This document shows positions 47,363 to 57,608 of a stretch of DNA of 64,000 bases, in pieces; within the stretch, counting starts at the first letter, position 1, and every line of letters starts with the position of its first letter. The position numbers were made by a program, and so were the translations under genes. The stretch is taken from NCBI GenBank assembly GCA_037127255.1, contig JBANSL010000009.1, positions 33,067,475 through 33,131,474 on the forward strand, read 5' to 3'. Source of the stretch: Persicaria tinctoria (lineage: Eukaryota > Streptophyta > Magnoliopsida > Caryophyllales > Polygonaceae). The notes beneath the pieces were generated by a model. It did no database searches and had not been told where the DNA came from. It was given only the letters and a program-made list of their open reading frames with translations.

Positions 47363-48404
47363 GTTTTCAGAGAGACACGAAGGAGGAGGAAGGGTGGTTT
47401 CTCCTGGATGTTCAGGTTTTGTGCAGAGGGTGAAACGGGAGAGAGAGAGAGAGAGAGGGTTTCTTTGTCAATGAGAAACATCATAGGGGAGGCTTAATTA
47501 GAAGAGGAGGGGATGCAATAGGACAAAGAAAAGTTGCGCTGTGTGCAAGATGGGTGTGCTACTGCTGAGCATGAAAGTGGAATGCAGGGAATTCTCACAG
47601 CCGGGAGAGAAGGAAAGGGAAAAGAAATAGAATAGAAAATGGTCGCCAAAAGATATTTGAATACCCGATCAAAATATCTCGAAACCCGCTCTTTCGATCT
47701 TATCCGACCCAACTCAAAAGGATTTTCAAATTTCCAATTCCGAATTTAAGAAAGGACTCCAAATGTTATTTTAAATTTTGGCATATGGAAGCAGGATGAA
47801 GCGTATTTTAAATCTTCAACTAAATAATGTCGGAATTCGTTTCGAATGATTTAGAGTAAACCAATAGCTCGAGGACGAAAATTTCAAACCTCCCGAATAT
47901 TAAAAAGGGGCAGTTAGTGAAATATCCATAGAAATTGCCTAAATTAGACGAGTATCCATATATTTAAAAAAAGTGCAAAACTGTCCACTCTCTTCTAACG
48001 TAACCGAAGGCTGCTGACATCCCTGTTTTGATGCCCTGCTGATCCTCGAGACCTCGAATCCCTCTCTCCCGCGTTCACCCTCTCTCCTGTGAGTTCTCGT
48101 GTCGCTCCAATTCGAGATCTCTGCTCTCGTCTCTCTCCGCGATTTCGATCTGCGATTTCAGCGATTGGAGCCAGAAAAACTATGGACGAGGTTGAGTGAT
48201 TTGTCATCCTGAAGCCCTCTCTCTCCCGTTCGCCCTCGAACTTTGTTGCCGCAGCCATCATCGGCGAGATACAGAGGAGGAGGAGCGGCGAGAAGCTCGT
48301 CTCCAGCGATGACAGCCTGAACCAGTTTGCGGAATCTGCTTCCAAGGAGCCCGAACCTGTTTGCGCATCAGAAAACCTACAATAGGAGGAAGGAGGACGA
48401 GAAT

Positions 48405-48590
48405 ATGTTTGCAATTTTAGGTTTGGCTTCAAATTTTCTGAATCTGTTTGCAATTTTAGGTTTGGCTTCAAATTTTATGTTTCGTTTCAAATTTTCAGAA
48501 AACCTACAATAGGAGGAAGCAGGGCGAGAACTTATTTGCGAACGTGTTTGCAATTTTAGGTTTGGCTTCAAATTTCTGAATCTCTGCTTG
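48405..48590. repeat. Tandem repeat GCAATTTTAGGTTTGGCTTC
   Basis: At least three copies of a unit containing TTTAGGTTTGGCTTCAAATT, spaced irregularly (about 30-130 bp), with shared AGAAAACCTACAATAGGAGG flanks at 48,370 and 48,500. Confidence 0.7.
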
Positions 48591-48597
48591 TTCTGAA

Positions 48598-48880
48598 TTA
48601 GATGATATTATAGTATTGAATCTGCTTGCAAATTGGTATTATAGTATTGAATCTGCTTGCAAATTAGATGATATTATAGTATTGTTTCTGCTTGCAAATT
48701 AGAGTATTGAATATGTATTTAGCCTGCTGCTTGCAAATTGGGTTGTTGGATGTCGATTTGGTATTAGATGATATTATAGTATTGAATCTGCTTGGAAATT
48801 GGTATTATAGTATTGAATCTGCTTGCAAATTAGATGATATTATAGTATTGATTCTGCTTGCAAATTAGAGTATTGAATCT
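48598..48880. repeat. Tandem repeat TATTATAGTATTGAATCTGC
   Basis: Six or so imperfect copies of TTAGATGATATTATAGTATT / GAATCTGCTTGCAAATT, a roughly 30-35-bp minisatellite. Confidence 0.8.
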
Positions 48881-50440
48881 CCCTCGCCACCGCCGGCGGA
48901 ATTGAAATCGTCGCCTCCTCCACTAGTAGAAAATGCCAACGGTAGCGGAGATATTGAGAGAAGGTGCTTGGCCTTTGGGGATGACGCCGATGCTCCGTCG
49001 TGGAGCTGATTTTCGGTGTCCCTCGCAAGGGCTTCAGTGTCCCAAGTCGATTACGAGAGCGTGGCAGCCGCCAAGTCCTTCTGCGTTGGGGATGTTATTG
49101 GTAACACGTTCAATTTCTCCCTGCCTTAATGTCCTCTTTCTAGGGTTTTGATTTTTTATCGTTTGTGTTTTTAATTGAGTTTAATTTTACATTATTGATT
49201 TCCCCTTCCACGTTTTAGAAATTTAGGTTTTAGAGTTGAATTTGTTCTTCCTATAACTAGTGTTGTGGATTTCAAATCTGATCTCCTGTTGCTCTCCATC
49301 TTGCCTCCCTTTCGGTGTAACTCGATCCCTTCTCATTGAAGAGCGGTTCTGCCTTCGTAAATTACAGCAGTTTGAGCATATGCAGATTCCAAGTATTCAA
49401 CAATCAAGGGTGCTGACACGGAGTGAATATGTGCTGACACGGATTGAATATGTGCTGACACAGAGTGAATGTTGTTTAGATTTGTTTAGATTAGTGATAC
49501 AAAATCTTTGTAAGTATGACTTGTTGAAGACACATTAGCTTTGAGAATGCTTGCAAAGAGAGAATGAGTCATTGAGCTTGCAAAGAGATAATGATTCATT
49601 GGGCTTGCAAGTGATTGTCTTTCTGTTTTCCGAATCAGTAATGTTCCCTCACATCATAGTTGCAGACTTCCAGAGTTTGAGTTTTAGGTGAGAGTCCATC
49701 TAGAGATATACTAAAGAATACAAAGTGCACGTCTCATCGCCGTCTTCATATGCTGACAGAAGGGGTGGGACTGTCGAATTGGTGCTGATAGAAGGGGGTT
49801 TTCTTGAATGTAAGTTTGTTTTCCTCCAATTTGATCTCAACCTAGCCGAAATGCACATCATTGTCATTCAAATGAACTTTTTAACTTATTATCTGGTTGT
49901 GTCTTTCATGAAAGCTTTCTTGTTTATATATATATTGAATAGGTTAATAGAGATCCTGCATCTAGTGAATGTTTAAAATGTGTCAGCAGATCGAGTGCTT
50001 GCAAACAGAAGTGATGATACAACAACTATAATTTATTTCTATTATTGACACAGCTTCATTGGTTTATTAGATTTCGTAACGAGCACCCGGATCCAACTGC
50101 ACAACCAAAGCTTATGACTATTAAAAGAGACAAGGATATGTATGCAATCTTGCTTCTGTCAATGCTTATAATTTAAACTATTCATTTGAGAAAACAAGAA
50201 AACCTTGCTTCCTTTGGATTTAAGTGATAACTCCCTCCCTTGATGGAAAATGGAATAAATGTTTCAAGGGCCTTGACAGGATGTTTGTGTCAAAGGCCTT
50301 GGCGCATAAACAGTTGATGAAATACAAAACCTATATTATTTGTCCGAATATTATTATATCTTATTATATACTTCCGTTATATTATATGTATACGTTGGAC
50401 TAACCATTTCAGGAAGTATATTTGAGATTATCTCTTTACT

Positions 50441-51218
50441 TTGGTGTATATGAGGAGATCTTATTCAAAAACGGATCATGGCTTCGAAGTGTCCTTATAT
50501 AGAAGATTGAAGATCAAGTCTGATTCTAGAGCCGTTGGTGAAGATCCTCAGGCGCCATTCCACTCGTATATAAAGGAAAGAAGGAAGAAGACAGAAAATA
50601 CAAGTGCTACACGAGTTTTCAATCATCAAGCGATTCTGTCTTCCAAAGTGTCTCTCTGCTAAGCGCTCAAAGAGTTTGTTGTTTATTTCAAAGCCTTTGA
50701 GAGTCACTGTGAGCTTATAGAATATATTCATTTATAGTGTTACTCGAGAGTTTATAACTCGGGAAGTTGCACTAGGCTATTGATTTCTGAGAGTAAGAGG
50801 ATTGTACTAGATAGGTGAGAGAGGTGGGGCTCTTCTAGATTGGTCTAGGACTCCAAGGGAACGTGAGTTGACTAGATTGCAATTGTATAGGAGAGAGGCT
50901 TCTCGGTGAGCTATTAGGATCCTAAGCTAAGCGAATCAATAAAACCTTTGAATCCTAGGGTTGTGGAAGAACCCTAGGCGGGGACGTAGGGCAAGTTGTG
51001 CTGAACCTCGTAAACAATTACTCGTGTTCTTTACTTATTTGCTTTACCTTATTTCCGCACTTGGTTCGAATTGTTTAACTTTGTGATTCAGGCTTATCTC
51101 AAAGGTTTTGGTACAAGCTCCAAAAGTCTTGAGACTTTCTGCGAAAACGGGCATACTCTATTCAACCCCCCATCTAGAGTATTTCTTATTACATTGTTCT
51201 TATATTATTGAACCTTCA
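50441..51218 (+). repeat. 5' LTR of Sirevirus-like element F (start not defined)
   Basis: The right end ...ACCTTCA at 51,218 is set by the PBS two bases later. A TATA box TATATAAA lies at 50,567-50,574. The left limit cannot be placed because the other LTR is outside the window; 50,441 is only a conservative inner limit. Confidence 0.55.
50567..50574 (+). promoter_or_regulatory. TATA box of F LTR
   Basis: TATATAAA followed by a purine-rich stretch about 650 bp before the LTR end. Confidence 0.5.
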
Positions 51219-51220
51219 TT

Positions 51221-51232
51221 TGGTATCAGAGC
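51221..51232 (+). other. Primer-binding site of F (tRNA-Met type)
   Basis: TGGTATCAGAGC two bases after the LTR end. This is the usual copia primer. Confidence 0.85.
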
Positions 51233-51276
51233 TTTACTCACTATTTTTGATCTAACAATCTTGTGAGTTTTCGATC

Positions 51277-52272
51277 ATGTCTGGTGAAGCAAGCGGAGGA
51301 TTTGCACAGGGAAGGTCCACAAGCAGACCGCCACTCTTTGTAGGAAACAACTTTGTCCACTGGAGATCTTTGATGAAGATGTTTATCATTGACCAAGATC
51401 TAGAGCTTTGGAACATTATAGAGAATGGTCCGAAGATTCCAGAAAAAGATGGACCAAATGACACCAAAGTTGCAAAGAAGAAGTCTGAATACAACCAAGC
51501 AGATCTTGAAACCATCTCCAAAAACTACAGGGCTATTAACTTACTTTATTGTGGTCTTAGCCCTGATGAGTTTAACCGTATTTCATCTTGTAGGCCAGCT
51601 AAAGAGATTTGGGACAAGTTGGTCGTCACCTATGAAGGAACGAGCCAAGTAAAAGACACCAAGATCAGCATCTTCCTTCGAAAGTATGAGCTCTTTAAGA
51701 TGAAGTCTGATGAGTCAATCAAGGCCATGTTCACACGATTCACAGAAATCACCAACAACCTTGACTCTCTCGGCAAGAGCTTTACCAACGTTGAGAAAGT
51801 AAGGAAGATACTGAGGTGCCTTCCAAAGGAGAAATGGGGTCCAAAAGTAACAGCTATAGAGGAAGCCCAGGACCTCACCACTCTACCCCTTGATGACTTT
51901 CTTGGAAAGCTGATCACGGATGAGATGATCCTTAATGAAGACGATGGAGAACTTCCAGCTAGCACTAAGAACTTGGCACTCAAGTCTAAGAAGGATGAGC
52001 CCAAGGATGGATCTGATTCCGAAGATGAGGATGACGATGAGGATGATCCTTTTGCTCTTATCACAAGAGGCCTTGCTAGAATTCTCAAAATGAAGAAGCA
52101 ATTCAACAACAAGGATGGATCAGAGTCTTCAAAATTTCGAGGTAAGCCTCAATACAACAAGTATGAAAAGAAGACTAAACCGTTGTCTTGTTTTGAATGT
52201 GGTGAAACATATCATCTTGTGAAGGACTGCCCTCAAAAGACAAGGAGCCAGCCCAAGAAAGGTGACAAATAG
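51277..52272 (+). CDS. Gag of F, first part
   Basis: 331 residues. The N-terminal copia Gag domain (starting around RPPLFVGNNFVHW) is followed by an acidic stretch (SDSEDEDDDEDDPFAL) and a CCHC knuckle CFECGETYHLVKDC. A TAG stop at 52,270-52,272 follows; the same frame continues with 52,285-52,767 and 52,882-53,076, so the original Gag was longer. The ATG is the first after the PBS (45 nt downstream), which supports this start. Gag would form the cytoplasmic particle and bind element RNA. Confidence 0.8.
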   Translation: MSGEASGGFAQGRSTSRPPLFVGNNFVHWRSLMKMFIIDQDLELWNIIENGPKIPEKDGPNDTKVAKKKSEYNQADLETISKNYRAINLLYCGLSPDEFNRISSCRPAKEIWDKLVVTYEGTSQVKDTKISIFLRKYELFKMKSDESIKAMFTRFTEITNNLDSLGKSFTNVEKVRKILRCLPKEKWGPKVTAIEEAQDLTTLPLDDFLGKLITDEMILNEDDGELPASTKNLALKSKKDEPKDGSDSEDEDDDEDDPFALITRGLARILKMKKQFNNKDGSESSKFRGKPQYNKYEKKTKPLSCFECGETYHLVKDCPQKTRSQPKKGDK

Positions 52273-53076
52273 AAGAAGAAAGCCATGGTGGCTACTTGGA
52301 GTGATTCCGACTCTGACTCCGACGATGAGAAAGCCAACATTTGTCTTATGGCCTCAGAAGATGAATCCCATGATGAAAAGCTTGAAGCTACTGTAAGAGA
52401 ACTTATGGAAAGTCCAAAAGAGGTATTATTAGAATTCCTTTCCAATATGATTGCCAATGAAGAAAAGCTTATTGCCCAAACTAACATTCTTATTAAGAGA
52501 ACTGTGGACCAGGAAAGAACTATTGAGGATCTGTCTATGAGGGTCAAAGGTCTTGAAGCTTCTTATTCAGGTCTTGACATTAAAGTCAAGACGCTTGATT
52601 TGGAGAAATCTGAACTCAAGCAAGATCTCTCCTCTCTAAGAAATGAGCATCATGACTTAGAGAACGAGAAGATCTCCCTGAATAATAAGATTCTAGACCA
52701 ACAGACAGCCCTCATAAGTTTTACCAAATCCAAAGGCACTCTCGATAAGATGTTGGGTGAGCAATAAAGCTCTCTAAACAAAAGTGGTATTGGTTACAAT
52801 CCAAAGTTTTTAAAGAAGCAACACATTACCACTTTTGTAAAGGCAAAAGGAAGCAAAACCTCTCCTATATGTCACCACTGTGTGAGAAAGGGACATGTAA
52901 AAGAGACATGCCCTTATAGAAGAAAGGATCCATATATTATTCGCAATACATTTCCTGTTCATTTGAGAAAAGAACGGATAACACAAGTTTGGGTCCCAAA
53001 AGGCACTATTTTACCAAATATGGTTTACCCCAACAATGGATCCAAATTTGCTTATTGGTCTAGCCACAAAGGTTGA
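52273..53076 (+). pseudogene. Gag of F, C-terminal part, with stops
   Basis: Same frame as the first part, separated by stops at 52,270 and 52,765. It encodes a Glu/Lys/Leu-rich coiled coil (about 52,380-52,760) and a second CCHC knuckle (CHHCVRKGHVKETC, about 52,870-52,912). Two knuckles separated by a coiled coil is a Sirevirus trait. A frameshift to the protease frame occurs near 53,075. Confidence 0.75.
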
Positions 53077-54167
53077 TGTTTGTCTTGCAGGAAATCACCA
53101 AGGTGAAAGAACACAAATGGATTATTGATAGTGGATGCTCAAGGCATATGAGTGGGAAGAGTTCTCTCTTTCATGATCTAAAGGAGCAATCCACGGGAAC
53201 AATCACTCTTGGTGACAAAGGGAAATGCGACATTGTTGGTATTGGTAGTGTTGGAAGTGATTCCAGCTATAGTATTAAAAATGTCTATCTTGTTAATGGT
53301 TTAAAGTATAATCTGCTTAGCGTTTCTCAATTATGTGATAATGGTAACAATGTCAGATTTAACAAGAAAAGATATATAGTGTGCAGAGAAGATACAGGTG
53401 AAGTTATTCTAACTGCATATCGTTACAACAATATTTACGCCGTAAATGCTGATCAAGTGGCACAAGGAAGCTTAACCTGTCTAAAGGCTTTGACGGACGA
53501 TCCAAAGCTCTGGCACAGGAGACTCGGTCACGTGAGTCCACATACACTACAGAAGCTTGTGTCCAAAGGGCTTGTAAGAGGGCTACCTGAAATGGACTTC
53601 AAAGGTATTGATATGTGCAACGCATGCACACGAGGTAAACAAACACGTAGCTCCTTCAAACCCAAAAAGGTTGTAAGTTCTTCTAGACCCCTTGAACTTT
53701 TACATATGGATTTATGTGGTCCTATGCGAGTCAAATCTCCCAATGGTAAAAAGTACATGCTAGTTGTGGTTGATGATTTTTCTAGATATACTTGGGTTGC
53801 ATTTTTGAAAGAAAAATCAGAGGCCTTATTTGAGTTTTCAAAACTTTGTAAGGAGTTGAAAACTTTAAGAAATGAGCCCATAGTGTCTATTCGGAGTGAT
53901 CATGGTAGGGAGTTTGATCAACTTCAATTTGATTTGTTTTGTGCTAAATATGGCATCTCCCATAACTTTTCTGCTCCTAGGACACCTCAACAAAACGGGG
54001 CTGTGGAACGCAAGATCCGCACCTTAGAGGATATGGCCAGGACTATGCTTTTAGAAAATGCATTTCCTAAAACCTATTGGGCTGAAGCTGTTAACACATC
54101 TAACTACATTTTAAATCGTTGTCTTATTCGTTCTATCTTAATGAAAACCACTTATATCTTATTTTAA
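53073..54167 (+). pseudogene. Protease-integrase segment of F
   Basis: Protease with IIDSGCSRHMSG near the start. The zinc-binding integrase N-terminus (WHRRLGHVS, later CNACTRGKQ) and the D-D-E catalytic core (HMDLCGPM, SIRSDHGREF, PQQNGAVERK) follow. The frame is lost at about 54,150, where the expected integrase C-terminal sequence continues in other frames through about 54,350 (54,168 onward still reads FGCTCFIHNN-like text). The initiating Met is unlikely to be real, since this is the middle of a gag-pol frame. Confidence 0.8.
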
Positions 54168-54353
54168 ACCCTTTGGCTGTACTTGTTTTATTCATAATAA
54201 TGGAAAAGATAACCTTGGGAAATTTGATGCGCGTAGTGATGAAGGTATATTTCTTGGCTACTCCACAGCAAAGCTTATAGAATCTTCAATAAAAGGACCC
54301 AGGTTGTTGAAGAAAGTGTACATGTTATTTTTTATGAATGCAATGACGGTGCT

Positions 54354-55074
54354 TTGAGTGAAAGTGTTGCAGATATAGATCTTAACATCCATGAAGAGAA
54401 CGAGGAAGGTGATGATGCTGCTACCAAGAACACAGAGAAGATGAACATGCAGGAACCGATTCTCAACACTGAAGAATTGGCCCAGGGTGTTGAAGATTCA
54501 TCCAAAGCCCCTGGTGTCCAATCCAACAGTGTTGAGACTTCAGAAACTGCTGTAACTGAACTTAACAGGACCACGGAGTCAGATGCACTACAAGTCAATC
54601 CTACGAGCTGAGACTAGCAAAAGGAAATTCAAATACTCCTCATCACACTCATTAAAGGATATCATTTCTGACCCTACTTCTAGTGTTCAAACTCGTTCTA
54701 AACTTAAAGATCTTTGTGCTTTTCACGCGTTTGTTTCTCTTATTGAGCCAAAGAAGGTAGATGAGGCACTTCAGGAGCCAGACTGGATCATTGCTATGCA
54801 AAGTGAGCTTAACGAATTTGAAAGAAACAAAGTCTGGACCTTGAAGCCTAGGCCAAAGCATCAATCAGTCATTGGCACTCGATGGGTATTTCGAAACAAG
54901 CTAGATGAGAATGGTAAGGTTGTGAGGAACAAGGCAAGGCTTGTTGCTCAAGGCTACAATCAAGAGGAAGGTATTGACTACGAGGAGACCTTTGCTCCCG
55001 TAGCCAGGCTTGAAGCCATTCGCATTTTATTAGCATTTGCATCTTTTATGAGCGCTTGTAAAAATATCTTTTAG
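54354..55074 (+). pseudogene. Integrase-RT linker and N-terminal RT of F
   Basis: Acidic linker (54,354-54,611), then after a frame change the start of reverse transcriptase (54,583-55,074), with [24 protein letters not shown] and [17 protein letters not shown], the canonical copia RT entry. The frame ends where the RT catalytic motif A should follow. Confidence 0.75.
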
Positions 55075-55197
55075 AAAATGACAAAGCGCTTTATCGTTTG
55101 AAACAAGGCGCTTTATGGTTTGAAATATCTTTTAGCCATTCGAATTTCCCAATCATGTTTATAAACTTGACAAAGCGCTTTATGGTTTGAAACAAGC
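55048..55197 (+). repeat. Scrambled microduplication patch in RT of F
   Basis: Short pieces of the sequence just downstream are repeated out of order. TATGAGCGCTTGT...AAAATATCTTTTAG occurs at 55,048-55,081 and 55,211-55,244. GACAAAGCGCTTTAT...GTTTGAAACAAG occurs at 55,080-55,107 and 55,169-55,196. A fused third piece lies at 55,108-55,135. They replace the region that should encode the first RT catalytic aspartate. Confidence 0.8.
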
Positions 55198-56272
55198 CCC
55201 AAGAGCTTGGTATGAGCGCTTGTCAAAATATCTTTTAGAAAATGATTTTAAAAGGGGTTTGATCGACAAGACTCTTTTTATCAAGACCATAGGAAAGGAC
55301 ATTTTGGTTATTCAAATTTATGTTGATGATATATTATTTGGTGCTACTAACACATCTTTGTGCAAGGAATTTTCTGACATCATGTGTAGTGAATTTGAGA
55401 TGAGCTTGATGGCTGAACTCAACTTCTTTTTGGGATTACAAGTTCATCAATCCAAGAAAGGGATCTTTGTCAACCAAAGCAAGTACACTAAGGATCTCTT
55501 GAAGAAGTTCAAGATGGATCAATCCAAGGCAGCCAAGACTCCCATGAGCTCAACATTGTCTCTAGATCAAGACAAGACTGGAATAAGTGTCAATCAAAAG
55601 GAGTATCGATGAATGATTGGATCTTTATTATATCTCACGGCTAGTAGACCTGACATCATGTTTAGTGTTTGCATGTGTGCTAGGTTTCAAGCTGATCCTA
55701 AAGAATCTCACCTCGTGGCTGTGAAGAGGATCTTTCGATATCTCAATGGCACTAAGGAACTTGGACTATGGTACCCAAAGCAAAAGGATTTCACTTTAAT
55801 TGGATATTCTGATGCAGATTTTGCAGGCTATATGGTGGATAGAAAGAGTACATCAGGATGTTGCCAATTCTTAGGAGCATCTTTGATCAGTTGGCACTCA
55901 AAGAAACAAAACTCAGTTGCTCTATCCACTACAGAAGCCGAATACATTGCAGCTGGAGCCTGTTGCTCCCAAATCCTTTGGATAGCCCAACAAATGCAAG
56001 ATCTTGGCATCAACCTCAAACGTATTCCAATTAAGTGTGACGATACAAGTGCCATCTCCATCACTAAGAATCCAGTTCAGCATTCAAGGACCAAACATAT
56101 TGATGTAAGGCATCATTTCATTAGAGATCATGTTGAAAAAGGTGATGTGTCCATATCTTTTATTTCTACTGATTATCAATGGGCTGACATTTTTACTAAA
56201 CCTTTGGCAGAGGACAGGTTCACCTTCATTAGACGAGAGATTGGGATGCTTAACAAGGATGCACTTTCGTAG
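55187..56272 (+). pseudogene. C-terminal RT and RNase H of F
   Basis: One frame with a TGA at 55,610-55,612. RT palm with IQIYVDDILFG, then RT thumb, then RNase H with DADFAGYMVDRKSTSG, TTEAEYIA and HIDVRHHFIRD. It ends at TAG 56,270, overlapping a purine tract AGGGGGAG. The YVDD box and the RNase H D-E-D residues are retained, but upstream motif A is lost, so no working RT could result. Confidence 0.8.
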
Positions 56273-56275
56273 GGG

Positions 56276-56735
56276 GAGTTTTCCCTTTACGAAAGATAAT
56301 TTCTACTTAGTGTCAAGACCCTTGAGAACCATGTCAAGGTGTGTGAACTAAATGGTGGAGTGCATATATCGGATCATATATTTTTGGTTAATATCTTTTT
56401 AGTTATTTAATCAATTATATTTGTTTTAATCGGATTTCAAAAATTGTCCATTTAGTAATTTTCTTAAACAGTTAAAGATATTTTATTTTTGGAAATAGAT
56501 TTTTTAGTTATCTTGTCCGATTTTAATGGATATTTGAATTTGAATTTGAAAACCTTTCAAATTGGCAATGTAATGATTTCTTTCCTTGGAACCCTTAACC
56601 CGTCCCATCACTCCCTCTACTTAAACCCAATTCTGTACCCGATTACAACCCACACTCAGATCTAAGCTAAATCCCTTCACCTTCTCCTTCTTCAACCTCT
56701 CATCTGTTCTTAGAAAACCCTAACCGTTTTCCTCC
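56276..56735 (+). other. Spacer between pol and 3' ORF of F
   Basis: AT-rich, with no open frame. It starts with a PPT-like AGGGGGAGTTTT (56,271-56,282). Its last 150 bp are CT-rich and resemble a plant 5'UTR leading into the next ATG. Confidence 0.5.
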
Positions 56736-57608
56736 ATGGCACCCAAAACCAAGAAAGCTGTCACACCCAAACGACTTGGCGCCACCCCCAAGGGACGTCA
56801 GGCCCCTGCTACCTCTCCCACACCTGAACCCGCTCCTCAAGCTATCATCCCAACTGTCGTCCAGAGCACCATCGCCGAGAGCTCGACCATTGTTCCCAAG
56901 GGCTCTCAAAAGCGCTCTGCTAAGAAGTCGATCAGTGCTAAACAGAAAGGGAAGAGGAAGATCTTGGCTGAGGAACCAGACGAGGATGTGGAGGAAGATG
57001 ATCTAGACGCCCTCCTGGAAAGAGATGCAGCCAAGGAAGCCGATGAGGAGGCCTTGAGGAAGAAAAAGGCCGATGAGGAGGCCGAACTTGCTAAGAAACT
57101 GGCCAAGGAAGAAGCTGGGCGGATTCGGAAGGAAGTCGAAGCCGAGGAGGTTCCATCCGAGGAGGAGCCTGAAGAAGATGAAGAAGAAGAGCAAGAGGGA
57201 TCTGGAGATGACGAGGAACCTGAAGGAGATGAAGCGGGGTCCGGTGAGGATTCGGGGTCTGAGGAACAGGAGGAAGAATCTCCCTCTCCTTCTCCTTCTC
57301 CTCCCCCGTCTCCGAAGAAGCGGAAAGCCCCTGCTCCTGTCAAGCCTCCATCCCCCAAGCGCACCAGGAAGGGCACTGTCAAGCGTCTTGTAGCGCCTGT
57401 CAAGAGAGCTGCTCCAACAGTTGCACGCAGAAAGAATGCAGACCCCTCGGCCTATATCCATTTAAATCAATCCTTGCCCTCCTCTTGGTTTCAAGATGCT
57501 GAGACTGCTGGTAAGTGGGTAGACGAGTTTCGAACTCGTAAGATTAGTTGTTCTGATTTTTTAGATGTTGAGTTCTTTGAAGCTTTGAAGTTACCTTGCA
57601 TTGAGCTC
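56736..57608 (+). CDS. Additional 3' ORF of Sirevirus-like F (truncated by B2)
   Basis: About 291 residues of original sequence. The N-terminus is Lys/Pro/Ala-rich with basic clusters. It is followed by a long Glu/Lys coiled-coil-like stretch (residues about 85-150), a strongly acidic segment, a Ser-Pro repeat, a second basic cluster (SPKRTRKG), and a C-terminal globular start (SSWFQDAETAGKWVDEF...). The reading frame runs into the LTR of B2 at 57,609, which adds foreign codons to a stop at 57,663-57,665. Sireviruses often carry an env-like ORF after pol, but I see no signal peptide or membrane span. The end resembles the start of plant 'putative transposon protein' domains. Function unknown; it could instead be a nuclear or packaging protein. 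Confidence 0.6.

Larger units (their letters stand above)
39719..47900 (-). repeat. Tekay-like LTR E (solo or orphan), interrupted
   Basis: Begins TGTAACGGCCCAGAATTATG and parallels the start of the LTR of D (32,066 onward), including the block around AATGCCAAGTGGCAT (40,264 versus 32,710) and CATATGACTCGATTGACTCAGG. No PBS adjoins its left end, unlike D, so it may be a solo LTR or a 3' LTR whose internal part is lost. It is interrupted by a Stowaway MITE and by copia element G. The right edge (about 47,900) is uncertain because no clean CA end or TSD is visible. Confidence 0.55.
47901..50440. other. AT-rich region with short tandem repeats, no clear gene
   Basis: No convincing gene. It contains a GGTTTGGCTTCAAATTT-type repeat, a TATTATAGTATTGAATCTGC repeat (next entries) and GTGCTGACACGGA(G/T)TGAATA repeats near 49,410-49,470. 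A short stretch at 48,945-49,110 reads like coding sequence in pieces (GDDADAPSW, then VDYESVAAAKSFCVGDVIGNT) but is frame-broken; I do not recognise the family. It may be a MULE- or helitron-type carrier of gene fragments, but I found no terminal repeats. Confidence 0.35.
51219..57608 (+). mobile_element. Sirevirus-like Ty1/copia element F, internal region
   Basis: Plus-strand copia element with a long Gag holding two CCHC knuckles around a coiled coil, then protease-integrase-RT-RNase H, a purine-rich tract after pol, and an additional 3' open frame. This layout is that of Sireviruses (SIRE/Maximus). It is interrupted by B2 at 57,609; the 3' end and 3' LTR are outside the window. Confidence 0.8.

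Noticed and set aside
47901..47945. Start of a Mutator-like element (GGGGCAGTTAGTGAAATATCC)
   Set aside because: I could not find an inverted partner or a 9-bp TSD downstream before 51.2 kb.
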